DNA from: Acidiferrobacterales bacterium
Lineage (GTDB): Bacteria > Pseudomonadota > Gammaproteobacteria > Acidiferrobacterales > Sulfurifustaceae
Length of the DNA: 7,344 nt
Direction of reading: 5' to 3'
Assembly (NCBI GenBank): GCA_015492195.1
Contig: WGFP01000066.1
Coordinates: 1-7,344 of the forward strand
Shown: one piece after another, positions 1 through 5,000 of the stretch
Position numbering within the stretch: the stretch's first letter is position 1
Layout: every line of letters begins with the position of its first letter
The notes under the pieces: model-generated
The model's input: only the letters and a program-made list of their open reading frames with translations
Told to the model about the DNA's origin: nothing
The model's database searches: none
Made by a program: the position numbers and the translations under genes

Positions 1-434
1 GTGCCGATATGCACCGACAGACGTCCGGCGATATCGCTCATGGGCGCCAGCAACGGCAGTCTCCCCTCCGCCTCCACCGTCTCAAACGCCACGGCGGTCA
101 GTTTCTTGTCCTGCAGCACCTTCGCCAATTCCGGGTTGGCCGCCAAATGCAGATAAGAGAACAGGATATGGTCTTCCTGAAGCAGGCCGTATTCCGCGGC
201 GACCGGTTCTTTGACCTTGAGCACCATCTGCGCGCGGGCATAGAGGGTCGCGGCATCCGGCACGATGTGCGCGCCGACCTGGCGATAGTCCAGATCGGGA
301 TAACCGCTGCCGGTCCCGGCCTCGGATTGGACAAACACCTCGTGCCCATGCTTGATGAGCTCACCGACGGCGGGCGGGTTCAGGGCCACGCGAACTTCCC
401 TGGGTTTGATTTCTTTAGGAATACCGATGCGCAT
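1..434 (-). CDS. ald: Alanine dehydrogenase, N-terminal part (cut by window edge)
   Basis: Catalyses NAD-dependent, reversible oxidative deamination of L-alanine to pyruvate and ammonia in the cytoplasm. Only the first 144 residues lie in the window; the family is about 370 residues long. The start MRIGIPKEIKPREVRVAL is typical of the family. R15, K75 (in LKVKEP) and H96 (in SYLHLAA) sit at the positions known for pyruvate binding and catalysis in characterised alanine dehydrogenases. LPLLAPMSDIAGRLS (residues 126-140) is also characteristic. The YLHLAA stretch argues against the related transhydrogenase alpha subunit PntA. The ATG at 434 is preceded by a good ribosome binding site, AAGGGAGA, four bases upstream. 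The NAD-binding Rossmann half is off the window. The gene diverges from trxB across 137 bases. Identity is near certain; regulation cannot be judged. Confidence 0.95.
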   Translation of the reverse strand, partial: MRIGIPKEIKPREVRVALNPPAVGELIKHGHEVFVQSEAGTGSGYPDLDYRQVGAHIVPDAATLYARAQMVLKVKEPVAAEYGLLQEDHILFSYLHLAANPELAKVLQDKKLTAVAFETVEAEGRLPLLAPMSDIAGRLSVHIG

Positions 435-491
435 GCGTTCTCCCTTACGCTGTCCGGGTCAATAGCGTACCATTACGCGCGGCATAACTCA

Positions 492-500
492 TGATATAAC
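492..500 (+). promoter_or_regulatory. Candidate extended -10 promoter for trxB
   Basis: In the 137-base gap between the divergent ald and trxB genes, TGATATAAC reads as an extended -10 element (TG, one base, then TATAAC, five of six matches to TATAAT). No good -35 hexamer lies 16-18 bases upstream, which is acceptable for extended -10 promoters. It would give a leader of roughly 65 bases. No convincing ald promoter was found on the other strand. This is a pattern match only. Confidence 0.3.
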
Positions 501-571
501 GTGTCTTCAAGAACAACGGTATATTTTGCATGTCATACTGATTTCCTGACCTGATACGGAGCAACCGCACC

Positions 572-1525
572 ATGGCAACTGCAAAACATTGCCGAGTGTT
601 GATACTCGGTTCCGGGCCGGCGGGATACGCAGCCGCGGTGTACGCCGCACGCGCCAACCTTAAACCGGTGCTGATCACCGGGATGGAACAGGGCGGTCAA
701 CTCATGACCACCACCGACGTGGATAACTGGCCGGGAGACGTCGAGGGCCTGCAAGGGCCCGACCTCATGGACCGTATGCGCCGGCATGCCGAACGTTTCA
801 ATACCGAGATCATTTTCGACCATATTAACAAGGCGGAACTGCAAGCGCGACCGTTCCGCCTGATCGGCGACAACGGAACGTATACCTGCGACGCGCTGAT
901 TATCGCCACCGGCGCCTCGGCCAAATATCTGGGGCTGCCCTCGGAAGAGGCCTACAAGGGCAAGGGCGTTTCCGGGTGCGCCACCTGCGATGGATTCTTT
1001 TTCAAGGGTCAGGACGTCGCCGTGATCGGCGGCGGCAACACCGCGGTGGAAGAGGCGCTGTATCTGTCGAACATTGCCTCGCGCGTCACGGTCGTGCACC
1101 GGCGCGACAAATTCCGCGCCGAGGCCATTTTGATCGACCAATTGATGGAAAAAACCAAGAACGGCAATATTTCTATCGAATGGAACCATCAGTTGGATGA
1201 GGTCCTGGGCGATAACAACGGTGTCACCGGAATACGCATCAAGGACAAGGGCGGCAAAACCAAGGAGGTGGCGGTAAAGGGCGTGTTCATCGCCATCGGC
1301 CACAAACCCAACACCGACATCTTTGAAGGTCAGCTGGAAATGAAAAACGGTTATATCATTACCAAGTGCGGCTCGGAAGGGGGCGCGACGGCCACCAGCA
1401 TTCCCGGCGTGTTCGCAGCCGGCGACGTTCAGGATCACGTCTATCGCCAGGCCGTCACCTCCGCCGGCACCGGATGCATGGCGGCGCTGGATGCAGAACA
1501 GTATCTGATGAGTTTAAAAAAGTGA
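572..1525 (+). CDS. trxB: Thioredoxin-disulfide reductase
   Basis: FAD-dependent enzyme that passes electrons from NADPH to thioredoxin, the main cytoplasmic disulfide-reducing system. At 317 residues it has the usual length of the low-molecular-weight bacterial class. Seen in order: FAD dinucleotide-binding GSGPAG (13-18), ATGASAKYLG (112-121), redox-active CATC with C136 and C139 followed by D140, NADPH-binding GGGNTA (153-158), HRRDKFRA (176-183) for the NADPH 2'-phosphate, and the C-terminal FAD motif GVFAAGDVQD (279-288) with RQAVTSAGTGCMAALDAE. Nothing essential is missing. The ATG at 572 has a GGAG ten bases upstream (558-561), and the N-terminus aligns with family members without excess sequence. 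The stop codon TGA (1523-1525) is part of the first GTGAGGA unit of the downstream repeat. Confidence 0.97.
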   Translation: MATAKHCRVLILGSGPAGYAAAVYAARANLKPVLITGMEQGGQLMTTTDVDNWPGDVEGLQGPDLMDRMRRHAERFNTEIIFDHINKAELQARPFRLIGDNGTYTCDALIIATGASAKYLGLPSEEAYKGKGVSGCATCDGFFFKGQDVAVIGGGNTAVEEALYLSNIASRVTVVHRRDKFRAEAILIDQLMEKTKNGNISIEWNHQLDEVLGDNNGVTGIRIKDKGGKTKEVAVKGVFIAIGHKPNTDIFEGQLEMKNGYIITKCGSEGGATATSIPGVFAAGDVQDHVYRQAVTSAGTGCMAALDAEQYLMSLKK

Positions 1526-1629
1526 GGAGAGAATCTGTGAGGGGTGAAGAGTAAGGAGTGAGGGGTCTCAAAAAATTCAATTCTGCTCCTCACGTATTTA
1601 CTCTTCATTCCTAACACCTCACTCCTCAC
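1522..1629 (+). repeat. Degenerate heptamer repeat forming a long fold-back after trxB
   Basis: The left arm reads on the plus strand as units of consensus GTGAGGA/G. Four units are exactly in phase at 1537-1564, and another is at 1522-1528. The right arm is the complement type, with four in-phase units at 1601-1628. The arms pair as GTGAGGAG (1522-1529) with CTCCTCAC (1622-1629), TGAAGAGTAA (1545-1554) with TTACTCTTCA (1598-1607), and GTGAGG (1558-1563) with CCTCAC (1588-1593). The loop at 1564-1587 is AT-rich. It fills almost the whole trxB-smrA gap, starts at the trxB stop codon and ends 17 bases before the next ATG. It may act as an mRNA 3'-end structure or attenuator, but it has no terminator T-tract after the stem. 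A mobile or expanding repeat family is the other reading. Confidence 0.8.
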
Positions 1630-1646
1630 CTATCATACTACTTATC

Positions 1647-2189
1647 ATGGCCAAAAATAAAACAGGGAAAGATCCCGGAGACACGGGCTTTGGCGATGTT
1701 GTGGGCGGCGTTCGAAGACTGAAACAGGATAAAATCGCTCCTCACCGCCCTCGCCGCAAACCGGTCCCGGAACAATCCCTGCGTGACGCCCGGGAAGTTA
1801 TGGACAGCCTGCTGTCGGACGAATATGAGCCGGCGGATATCGAAACGGGGGACGAATTATTGTTCGTGCGCCCGGGGTTGCAGCACAGCGTGATGCGCAA
1901 ACTGCGCCGGGGTCAGTACGCCATTGAAGCGGAGCTCGACCTCCATGGCAACACCGTCCCGGAGGCTCGCGAGCGCATTGTGGAATTTCTTAACCATTCG
2001 CGCGTCCGGGGCATCCGTTGCGTGCGCATCATTCATGGAAAAGGCAAAAGCTCGGAGGGAAAATTACCGGTGCTGAAAGGCAAGGTAAACGCCTGGCTGC
2101 GACAAAAGAACGAGGTGCTCGCCTTCTGCTCCGCCCGCCCGAATGACGGCGGTACCGGGGCCGTGTATGTGTTGCTGCGTAAGAAGTGA
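1647..2189 (+). CDS. smrA: SmrA-like Smr-domain endonuclease
   Basis: The 180-residue protein has a C-terminal Smr domain, the small MutS-related fold that nicks nucleic acid in characterised members. Signature motifs are LDLHG (97-101), IIHGKG (128-133) and GGTGAVYVLL (168-177). Before the domain lies RPGLQHSVMRKLRRGQY (75-91), the segment that separates SmrA (E. coli YdaL) from the ribosome-rescue protein SmrB. The first 60 residues are basic and low in complexity, as usual for the N-terminal tail. The GDVVGGVRRLKQDKI stretch matches the conserved lead-in of relatives, which supports the ATG at 1647 even though no Shine-Dalgarno sequence precedes it. The trxB repeat lies immediately upstream and may shape its expression. 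The TGA stop (2187-2189) lies in a second repeat. The cellular role of SmrA is not well defined, so the function is given at family level. Confidence 0.88.
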   Translation: MAKNKTGKDPGDTGFGDVVGGVRRLKQDKIAPHRPRRKPVPEQSLRDAREVMDSLLSDEYEPADIETGDELLFVRPGLQHSVMRKLRRGQYAIEAELDLHGNTVPEARERIVEFLNHSRVRGIRCVRIIHGKGKSSEGKLPVLKGKVNAWLRQKNEVLAFCSARPNDGGTGAVYVLLRKK

Positions 2190-2245
2190 GTGATGATGGG
2201 TGAGGAGAACACCTTCGCCTCACTCCTCACTCCTCACCCCTCACA
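2186..2245 (+). repeat. Heptamer repeat with inverted arms between convergent genes
   Basis: On the plus strand the right side is four exactly in-phase 7-base units at 2218-2245. The first two are CCTCACT, and the third and fourth differ only in the last base. The left side has GTGAG (2186-2190), containing the smrA-like stop codon, and GGGTGAGGAG (2198-2207). The latter pairs perfectly over 10 bases with CTCCTCACCC (2230-2239). It can also pair over 8 bases with the preceding register (2223-2230), so the hairpin can slip by one unit. The element occupies nearly all of the space between the smrA-like gene and the convergent 68-residue gene, whose stop codon begins three bases beyond it. It may serve as a 3'-end structure for both transcripts; there is no T-tract. 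Confidence 0.8.
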
Positions 2246-2247
2246 AT

Positions 2248-2454
2248 CTACTTTACCGGCACAATCGTTTCCCCTCGCCGGAGTCGCTCCTGCCGTTTGG
2301 CCGTTTCCGGCGTACGTGCCATCAGTGTGAACGTACGCGCCTCGTCCACCCATTCAAGGCGCTGAAGCGGCGTCAGCTTGGCAAAGGCGTGAAGCTGCTC
2401 TTCGCTGACGTAGTATCTGAATCCGCCGCGTTTTTTCACACAATGTTGGCTCAT
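2248..2454 (-). CDS. Small partner protein of the nucleotidyltransferase (hypothetical)
   Basis: A 68-residue charged, soluble protein with no signal peptide or membrane segment. The core FRYYVSEEQLHAFAKLTPLQRLEWVDEAR (residues 12-40) resembles small proteins that I recall being encoded beside DUF6036/AbiEii-like nucleotidyltransferases, with the pattern LTPxQRLxWxxEA followed by a basic tail (KRQERLRRGE, 53-62). It starts 27 bases after the nucleotidyltransferase stop on the same strand, so the two are probably co-transcribed. An antitoxin or regulatory-subunit role is possible but is inference from position alone. The ATG at 2454 has no clear Shine-Dalgarno site. It ends directly against the heptamer repeat. 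The sequence pattern and the pairing support a real gene; no function is assigned. Confidence 0.6.
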   Translation of the reverse strand: MSQHCVKKRGGFRYYVSEEQLHAFAKLTPLQRLEWVDEARTFTLMARTPETAKRQERLRRGETIVPVK

Positions 2455-2481
2455 GTCTTGACTTTGAATACAATCAATAAC

Positions 2482-2961
2482 TTATTGCAATCTGCGCAAT
2501 TGCTCAATATCGGCCATGTCCTGTTCCCGTCCCGTCTTCTCTTTAAGAGAAATTATATCCTCAATAGACGCCAGCGCCACCCGGGTATTTTCTATATCCC
2601 GAAACTCGACGCGTCGTAAAGCGGCATCAATATCTAAGGGGGGATCAATCAAGATATCTACGGTCGGCGCATTTGTTTGGACCGATGATAAACCGAAAGC
2701 AATCATCCCTTTCTCATCAGACCATGCGCGACGCTGTCCGGGGTCTAATAAATCCTCCAAGTTAACCGGGGCAATCGGCTTTAACCGCAGCGCTTTTGCC
2801 GCCTCGATAAAGGCGAGGAGATTATCCTTATCTAAAGCCAGCACTATATCAACATCCATAGTCATTCGCGGTACGCCATAAAGATTCATGGCGAGGCCGC
2901 CTACCAGCATGTAGCGCACCTGCTTTTCTTCAAGCTGCCGGAATAGGTCAAGATAAAACAT
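2482..2961 (-). CDS. DUF6036-type nucleotidyltransferase
   Basis: A 159-residue member of the nucleotidyltransferase (Pol beta-like) superfamily, near the DUF6036/AbiEii group in which some members are toxins of type IV toxin-antitoxin or phage-exclusion systems. The diagnostic N-terminal motif is complete: YMLVGGLAMNLYGVPRMTMD, with G21-G22 and the metal-binding pair D36 and D38 (DVDI). A third acidic residue is D102 in VDILID. The C-terminal ISLKEKTGREQDMADIEQL (137-155) is the family's conserved K-x-GR-x-x-D-x-x-D segment. The substrate is unknown. The ATG at 2961 has GGGTGAAG one base upstream as ribosome binding site, behind a small CCGAAA/TTTCGG hairpin. It follows ispF by 49 bases on the same strand and precedes its small partner by 27. 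The DNA is visibly more AT-rich than its neighbours, especially at the 3' end, which suggests an acquired module. Confidence 0.85.
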   Translation of the reverse strand: MFYLDLFRQLEEKQVRYMLVGGLAMNLYGVPRMTMDVDIVLALDKDNLLAFIEAAKALRLKPIAPVNLEDLLDPGQRRAWSDEKGMIAFGLSSVQTNAPTVDILIDPPLDIDAALRRVEFRDIENTRVALASIEDIISLKEKTGREQDMADIEQLRRLQ

Positions 2962-2970
2962 GCTTCACCC

Positions 2971-2994
2971 GCCGAAAGACTTGTTTTCGGTTTT
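2971..2994. other. Small hairpin just upstream of the nucleotidyltransferase
   Basis: CCGAAA (2972-2977) and TTTCGG (2985-2990) form a perfect 6-base stem with a 7-base loop. On the minus strand it sits a few bases before the GGGTGAAG ribosome binding site of the nucleotidyltransferase, so it could modulate its translation. On the plus strand four T follow the stem, giving a weak terminator look, but no plus-strand gene ends here. Confidence 0.3.
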
Positions 2995-3022
2995 CCTCAC
3001 TCCCCACACCTCACTCCTTACT
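2995..3022 (-). repeat. Four heptamer units overlapping the ispF stop codon
   Basis: Read on the minus strand (the ispF sense), the 28 bases are four in-phase units: AGTAAGG, AGTGAGG, TGTGGGG and AGTGAGG. The ispF stop TGA (3013-3011) is in the second unit, so the last three codons (Ser-Lys-Glu) and the stop are repeat sequence. Unlike the other two sites it has only the GTGAGG-type arm, with no complementary arm. The orientation rule is the same: the GTGAGG strand is the sense strand of the gene that ends there. Confidence 0.75.
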
Positions 3023-3493
3023 TTTTTCTATCAACACCACTGCCTGCGCCGCTATTCCCTCTTCCCGCCCGGTAAAGCCGAGTTTCTCGGTGGTGCCGGC
3101 CTTGATGTTAACCGCCTCCGCCGGTATCCCGAGGTCGGACCCGATGTTCGCAGCCATTTGCGGTAAATACGACGCGAGACGCGGAGCCTGGGCGATGAGG
3201 GTGGCGTCGACATTCACAACGCGCCAGCCCTGCTCTTCAAGGTTTTCCTTGACCTTGCGTAATAATTTGCGACTGTCGATGTTTTTATATTGCGCATCGG
3301 AATCGGGAAAATGCCGGCCGATGTCGCCGCGGCCGGCCGCGCCCAAACAGGCGTCGCAAACGGCGTGAATCAGGGCATCGGCATCCGAGTGGCCCTGCAA
3401 ACCTTTGGGGTGTGGAATTCTCACCCCGCCGAGCACCAAGTCCCGACCGGCAACCAATGGATGCACATCAAAGCCGTGCCCGACGCGGATCAT
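3011..3493 (-). CDS. ispF: 2-C-methyl-D-erythritol 2,4-cyclodiphosphate synthase
   Basis: Fifth enzyme of the MEP isoprenoid pathway. It cyclises CDP-methylerythritol 2-phosphate to methylerythritol cyclodiphosphate, releasing CMP, as a cytoplasmic trimer with zinc at the active site. At 160 residues it has normal length. The start MIRVGHGFDVH gives zinc ligands D9 and H11, and the third, H43, follows GHSDADALIH (34-43). GDIGRHFPDSD (56-66) carries the conserved catalytic-site aspartate D57. KAGTTEKLGFTGREEGIA (131-148) is the nucleotide-binding signature. Its ATG overlaps the ispD stop codon in ATGA, so translation is probably coupled. Everything expected is present. The C-terminal SKE and the stop codon fall in a heptamer repeat. 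Confidence 0.98.
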   Translation of the reverse strand: MIRVGHGFDVHPLVAGRDLVLGGVRIPHPKGLQGHSDADALIHAVCDACLGAAGRGDIGRHFPDSDAQYKNIDSRKLLRKVKENLEEQGWRVVNVDATLIAQAPRLASYLPQMAANIGSDLGIPAEAVNIKAGTTEKLGFTGREEGIAAQAVVLIEKSKE

Positions 3494-4290
3494 GCCAGCT
3501 CTTCCTGTTGTTGTTTCAAATATAACTCGGCCAAAGCCAGATCAGCCGGCAATGTGATCTTGATATTGTCGGGGTGGCCCGCAACGACGCGCGGGCGTCC
3601 GCCCATGCGCTCGATCGCCATGGCCTCGTCGGTGATTTCCAGCTTATCCTTTAGCGCCTGTTCCAACGCCAACTTCAGTGTATCCAGCTTAAACATTTGC
3701 GGTGTCATCGCGCGCCACATGCCCGTGCGTGTCACCGTCTCAAGCACCCGCCCTTCATCGTCGGCGCGCTTGAGCGTGTCGGAAATGGGGAGCGCGAGTA
3801 AACCGCCGTCGGGATAGTCGCTGACCGCCTCGATCAGTTTGTCGAGGTCGTCATGCCGCACGCACGGACGCACCGCATCATGAACCAGCACCCAATCCCC
3901 CGCCCCGGCATGGGCCGCCAGTGCCCGCAAACCGTTAAGCACCGTCTCAGCGCGCGTCTTACCCCCCTGATAGCTTCCCAATAACTTCGGCGGACGCGGT
4001 CCTTCATCAATCAGGGCCGGCCAATGACGGTCCTGCGGAGAGATCCCCGCCAGCACCCCACGCACGCGCGGATGGCTGCATAGACGTTCCAGGGTATGAA
4101 GTATAACGGGACGGCCTGCCAGCGGCAGATACTGTTTCGGTCGCTCCCGACTTCCTGTCTCCCGCGACAGTGCGGTGTTTGCCTCCCCGGAGGGGGCTTG
4201 TACATCCTTGTACATCGGTTCGGCGGCGCGCATGCGCAAGCCGGCACCGGCCGCCGGTATCAGGGCCCAAATTCCAGATGCAACGGTCAA
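3490..4290 (-). CDS. ispD: 2-C-methyl-D-erythritol 4-phosphate cytidylyltransferase with an internal insertion
   Basis: Third MEP-pathway enzyme: transfers CMP from CTP to methylerythritol 4-phosphate. It is 266 residues long, where about 230-240 is usual. The nucleotide loop IPAAGAGLRM (11-20) and PKQYLPLAGRPV (51-62) are normally four residues apart; here 30 separate them. Removing residues 26-51 restores RMRAAEPKQY, the standard spacing. The rest is canonical: VLVHDAVRP (134-142) with D138, ITDEA (219-223), NIKIT (242-246) with K244, and LALAELYL. R19 and K52 correspond to the CTP-binding Arg and Lys, so the extra segment sits in the active-site loop. The only usable start is TTG at 4290: an in-frame stop lies at 4311-4309 and the next ATG is inside the nucleotide loop. 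No Shine-Dalgarno is visible. It lies 31 bases after carD and overlaps ispF by four bases. Confidence 0.96.
   Translation of the reverse strand: MTVASGIWALIPAAGAGLRMRAAEPMYKDVQAPSGEANTALSRETGSRERPKQYLPLAGRPVILHTLERLCSHPRVRGVLAGISPQDRHWPALIDEGPRPPKLLGSYQGGKTRAETVLNGLRALAAHAGAGDWVLVHDAVRPCVRHDDLDKLIEAVSDYPDGGLLALPISDTLKRADDEGRVLETVTRTGMWRAMTPQMFKLDTLKLALEQALKDKLEITDEAMAIERMGGRPRVVAGHPDNIKITLPADLALAELYLKQQQEELA
4138..4215 (-). repeat. 78-base in-frame palindromic insertion inside ispD
   Basis: Encodes ispD residues 26-51, which family members lack. It contains four consecutive perfect hairpins, given here on the plus strand: GTCG/CGAC (4140-4143 with 4148-4151), CTGTC/GACAG (4155-4159 with 4166-4170), CCTCC/GGAGG (4182-4186 with 4189-4193) and TGTAC/GTACA (4199-4203 with 4210-4214). 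The last also contains a 10-base tandem repeat, CTTGTACATC. CGGT occurs at 4138-4141 and again at 4216-4219, exactly 78 bases apart, consistent with a short target duplication. There is no stop in the ispD frame. It resembles in behaviour the Rickettsia palindromic elements, with no sequence relation claimed. Confidence 0.7.
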
Positions 4291-4321
4291 GGATGGAGAA
4301 GACGGCGGCTAGCGAGGCGGC

Positions 4322-4828
4322 CTATGTTCGAACGCCAATGTAGTTACAAATGCGGTCAATGGCGACTTCCGTCTCGATACCCTGGACGGCGGCCACTTCC
4401 CGCGCCAGGTAACCGCTTGCGGTTTCCAGCAGCATCGACTCTTCAAAGGAAAGGCCGGACTGCTTCTTCCAGCGCATCAGGTCGCGCACCACCTCGCCCA
4501 ACTCCAGGGAAGTGCCGGTGTTGATCCTGCGTTCAAGTTCCTTACAACGTTCAGACCAGTTCCCGCCCGTCACGCGCCGGCGGCTCCTGGCGGACAACAC
4601 CTTGAACAGTTCTTTAAGTTTTCGTCCATTAAGCAGGGGGCGGATGCCGTTTTTCCGGACATTTTCTTGCGGCACCTTGACGGTCATGTGGGTTTCCGGG
4701 ATGTGAATCACCAGGCACGGCTTAAAACCGCCACTGATATAAAGCTCTTCAATCGCTTGGATCACGCCCACGCCGGCGGAGGGGTAAAAAACGGCGTCGC
4801 CTACTTTAAAAGAGGGATGTTTTGCCAT
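4322..4828 (-). CDS. carD: CarD/CdnL family RNA-polymerase-binding regulator
   Basis: A CarD_CdnL_TRCF family protein of 168 residues, the usual length. Family members bind the RNA polymerase beta subunit through an N-terminal Tudor-like domain and stabilise the open promoter complex through a C-terminal helical domain. The first domain is residues 6-65: FKVGDAVFYPSAGVGVIQAIEE, then MTVKVPQENVRKNGIRPL. The second is about 70-168, all helical and basic, with conserved W91 (NWSERCKELERRI) and TGTSLELGEVVRDL. The ATG at 4828 follows AGGTAGGTGG (4842-4833), a strong ribosome binding site, and a good promoter lies at 4901-4929. It heads the run carD-ispD-ispF. It diverges from mfd, whose product carries the same kind of polymerase-interacting domain. 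What it regulates here cannot be seen. Confidence 0.9.
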   Translation of the reverse strand: MAKHPSFKVGDAVFYPSAGVGVIQAIEELYISGGFKPCLVIHIPETHMTVKVPQENVRKNGIRPLLNGRKLKELFKVLSARSRRRVTGGNWSERCKELERRINTGTSLELGEVVRDLMRWKKQSGLSFEESMLLETASGYLAREVAAVQGIETEVAIDRICNYIGVRT

Positions 4829-4900
4829 TAAGCCACCTACCTTTCTCGTTTTAACGTTGATACTGGTAACTTACTGGAGACTATTACTGCTTTTGTTGAG

Positions 4901-4929
4901 ATTATGCATATAACTATCTAGTATGACAA
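4901..4929 (-). promoter_or_regulatory. Sigma70-like promoter for carD-ispD-ispF
   Basis: On the minus strand, TTGTCA (4929-4924) and CATAAT (4906-4901) are separated by exactly 17 bases. Each matches the sigma70 consensus at five of six positions. Transcription would begin near 4894, leaving a leader of about 65 bases before carD. It is the best promoter-like match in the window. Confidence 0.65.
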
Positions 4930-4968
4930 GCGTTTTTTCGACACACGTCGCAAAATAGGCGATTAAAG

Positions 4969-4974
4969 TACAAT
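4969..4974 (+). promoter_or_regulatory. Candidate -10 element for mfd
   Basis: TACAAT is a five-of-six -10 match, 26 bases before the mfd ATG. The best upstream partner, GTCGCA at 4947-4952 with 16-base spacing, is poor. A start near 4981 would leave a short leader containing AGAGG (4986-4990) as ribosome binding site. Confidence 0.3.
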
Positions 4975-5000
4975 ACCCAATTTCCAGAGGCAGAAACGGC

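Noticed and set aside
9..494. A 161-codon plus-strand frame at the left edge
   Set aside because: It lies opposite the alanine dehydrogenase gene, which has conserved active-site residues. The plus frame has a composition typical of a reverse shadow.
533..1438. A 301-codon open frame antisense to trxB
   Set aside because: It mirrors the complete, motif-perfect trxB on the other strand. Its translation shows no recognisable domain, and long antisense frames are common in GC-rich genes.
1522..1629. Reading the fold-back as a CRISPR array or an insertion sequence remnant
   Set aside because: There are no uniform repeat-spacer lengths, no transposase fragment and no flanking direct repeat. The 7-base periodicity explains the pattern better.
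2200..2619. A 139-codon plus-strand frame starting with repeated Ser-Leu-Leu-Thr-Pro-like residues
   Set aside because: Its start is translation of the heptamer repeat and its remainder lies opposite the small protein and nucleotidyltransferase genes.
2971..2994. A plus-strand rho-independent terminator (6-base stem plus four T)
   Set aside because: No plus-strand gene ends nearby, the stem is short and AT-rich, and the T run is short. It is kept only as a small hairpin.
3290..3817. A 175-codon plus-strand frame over ispF and ispD
   Set aside because: It is antisense to two unambiguous MEP-pathway genes that overlap by ATGA, and has no recognisable motif.
4138..4215. A frameshift pair as the cause of the extra IspD residues
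   Set aside because: Both flanks are in the same frame, the inserted length is an exact multiple of three, and the normal sequence is restored by removing 78 bases between the CGGT copies.
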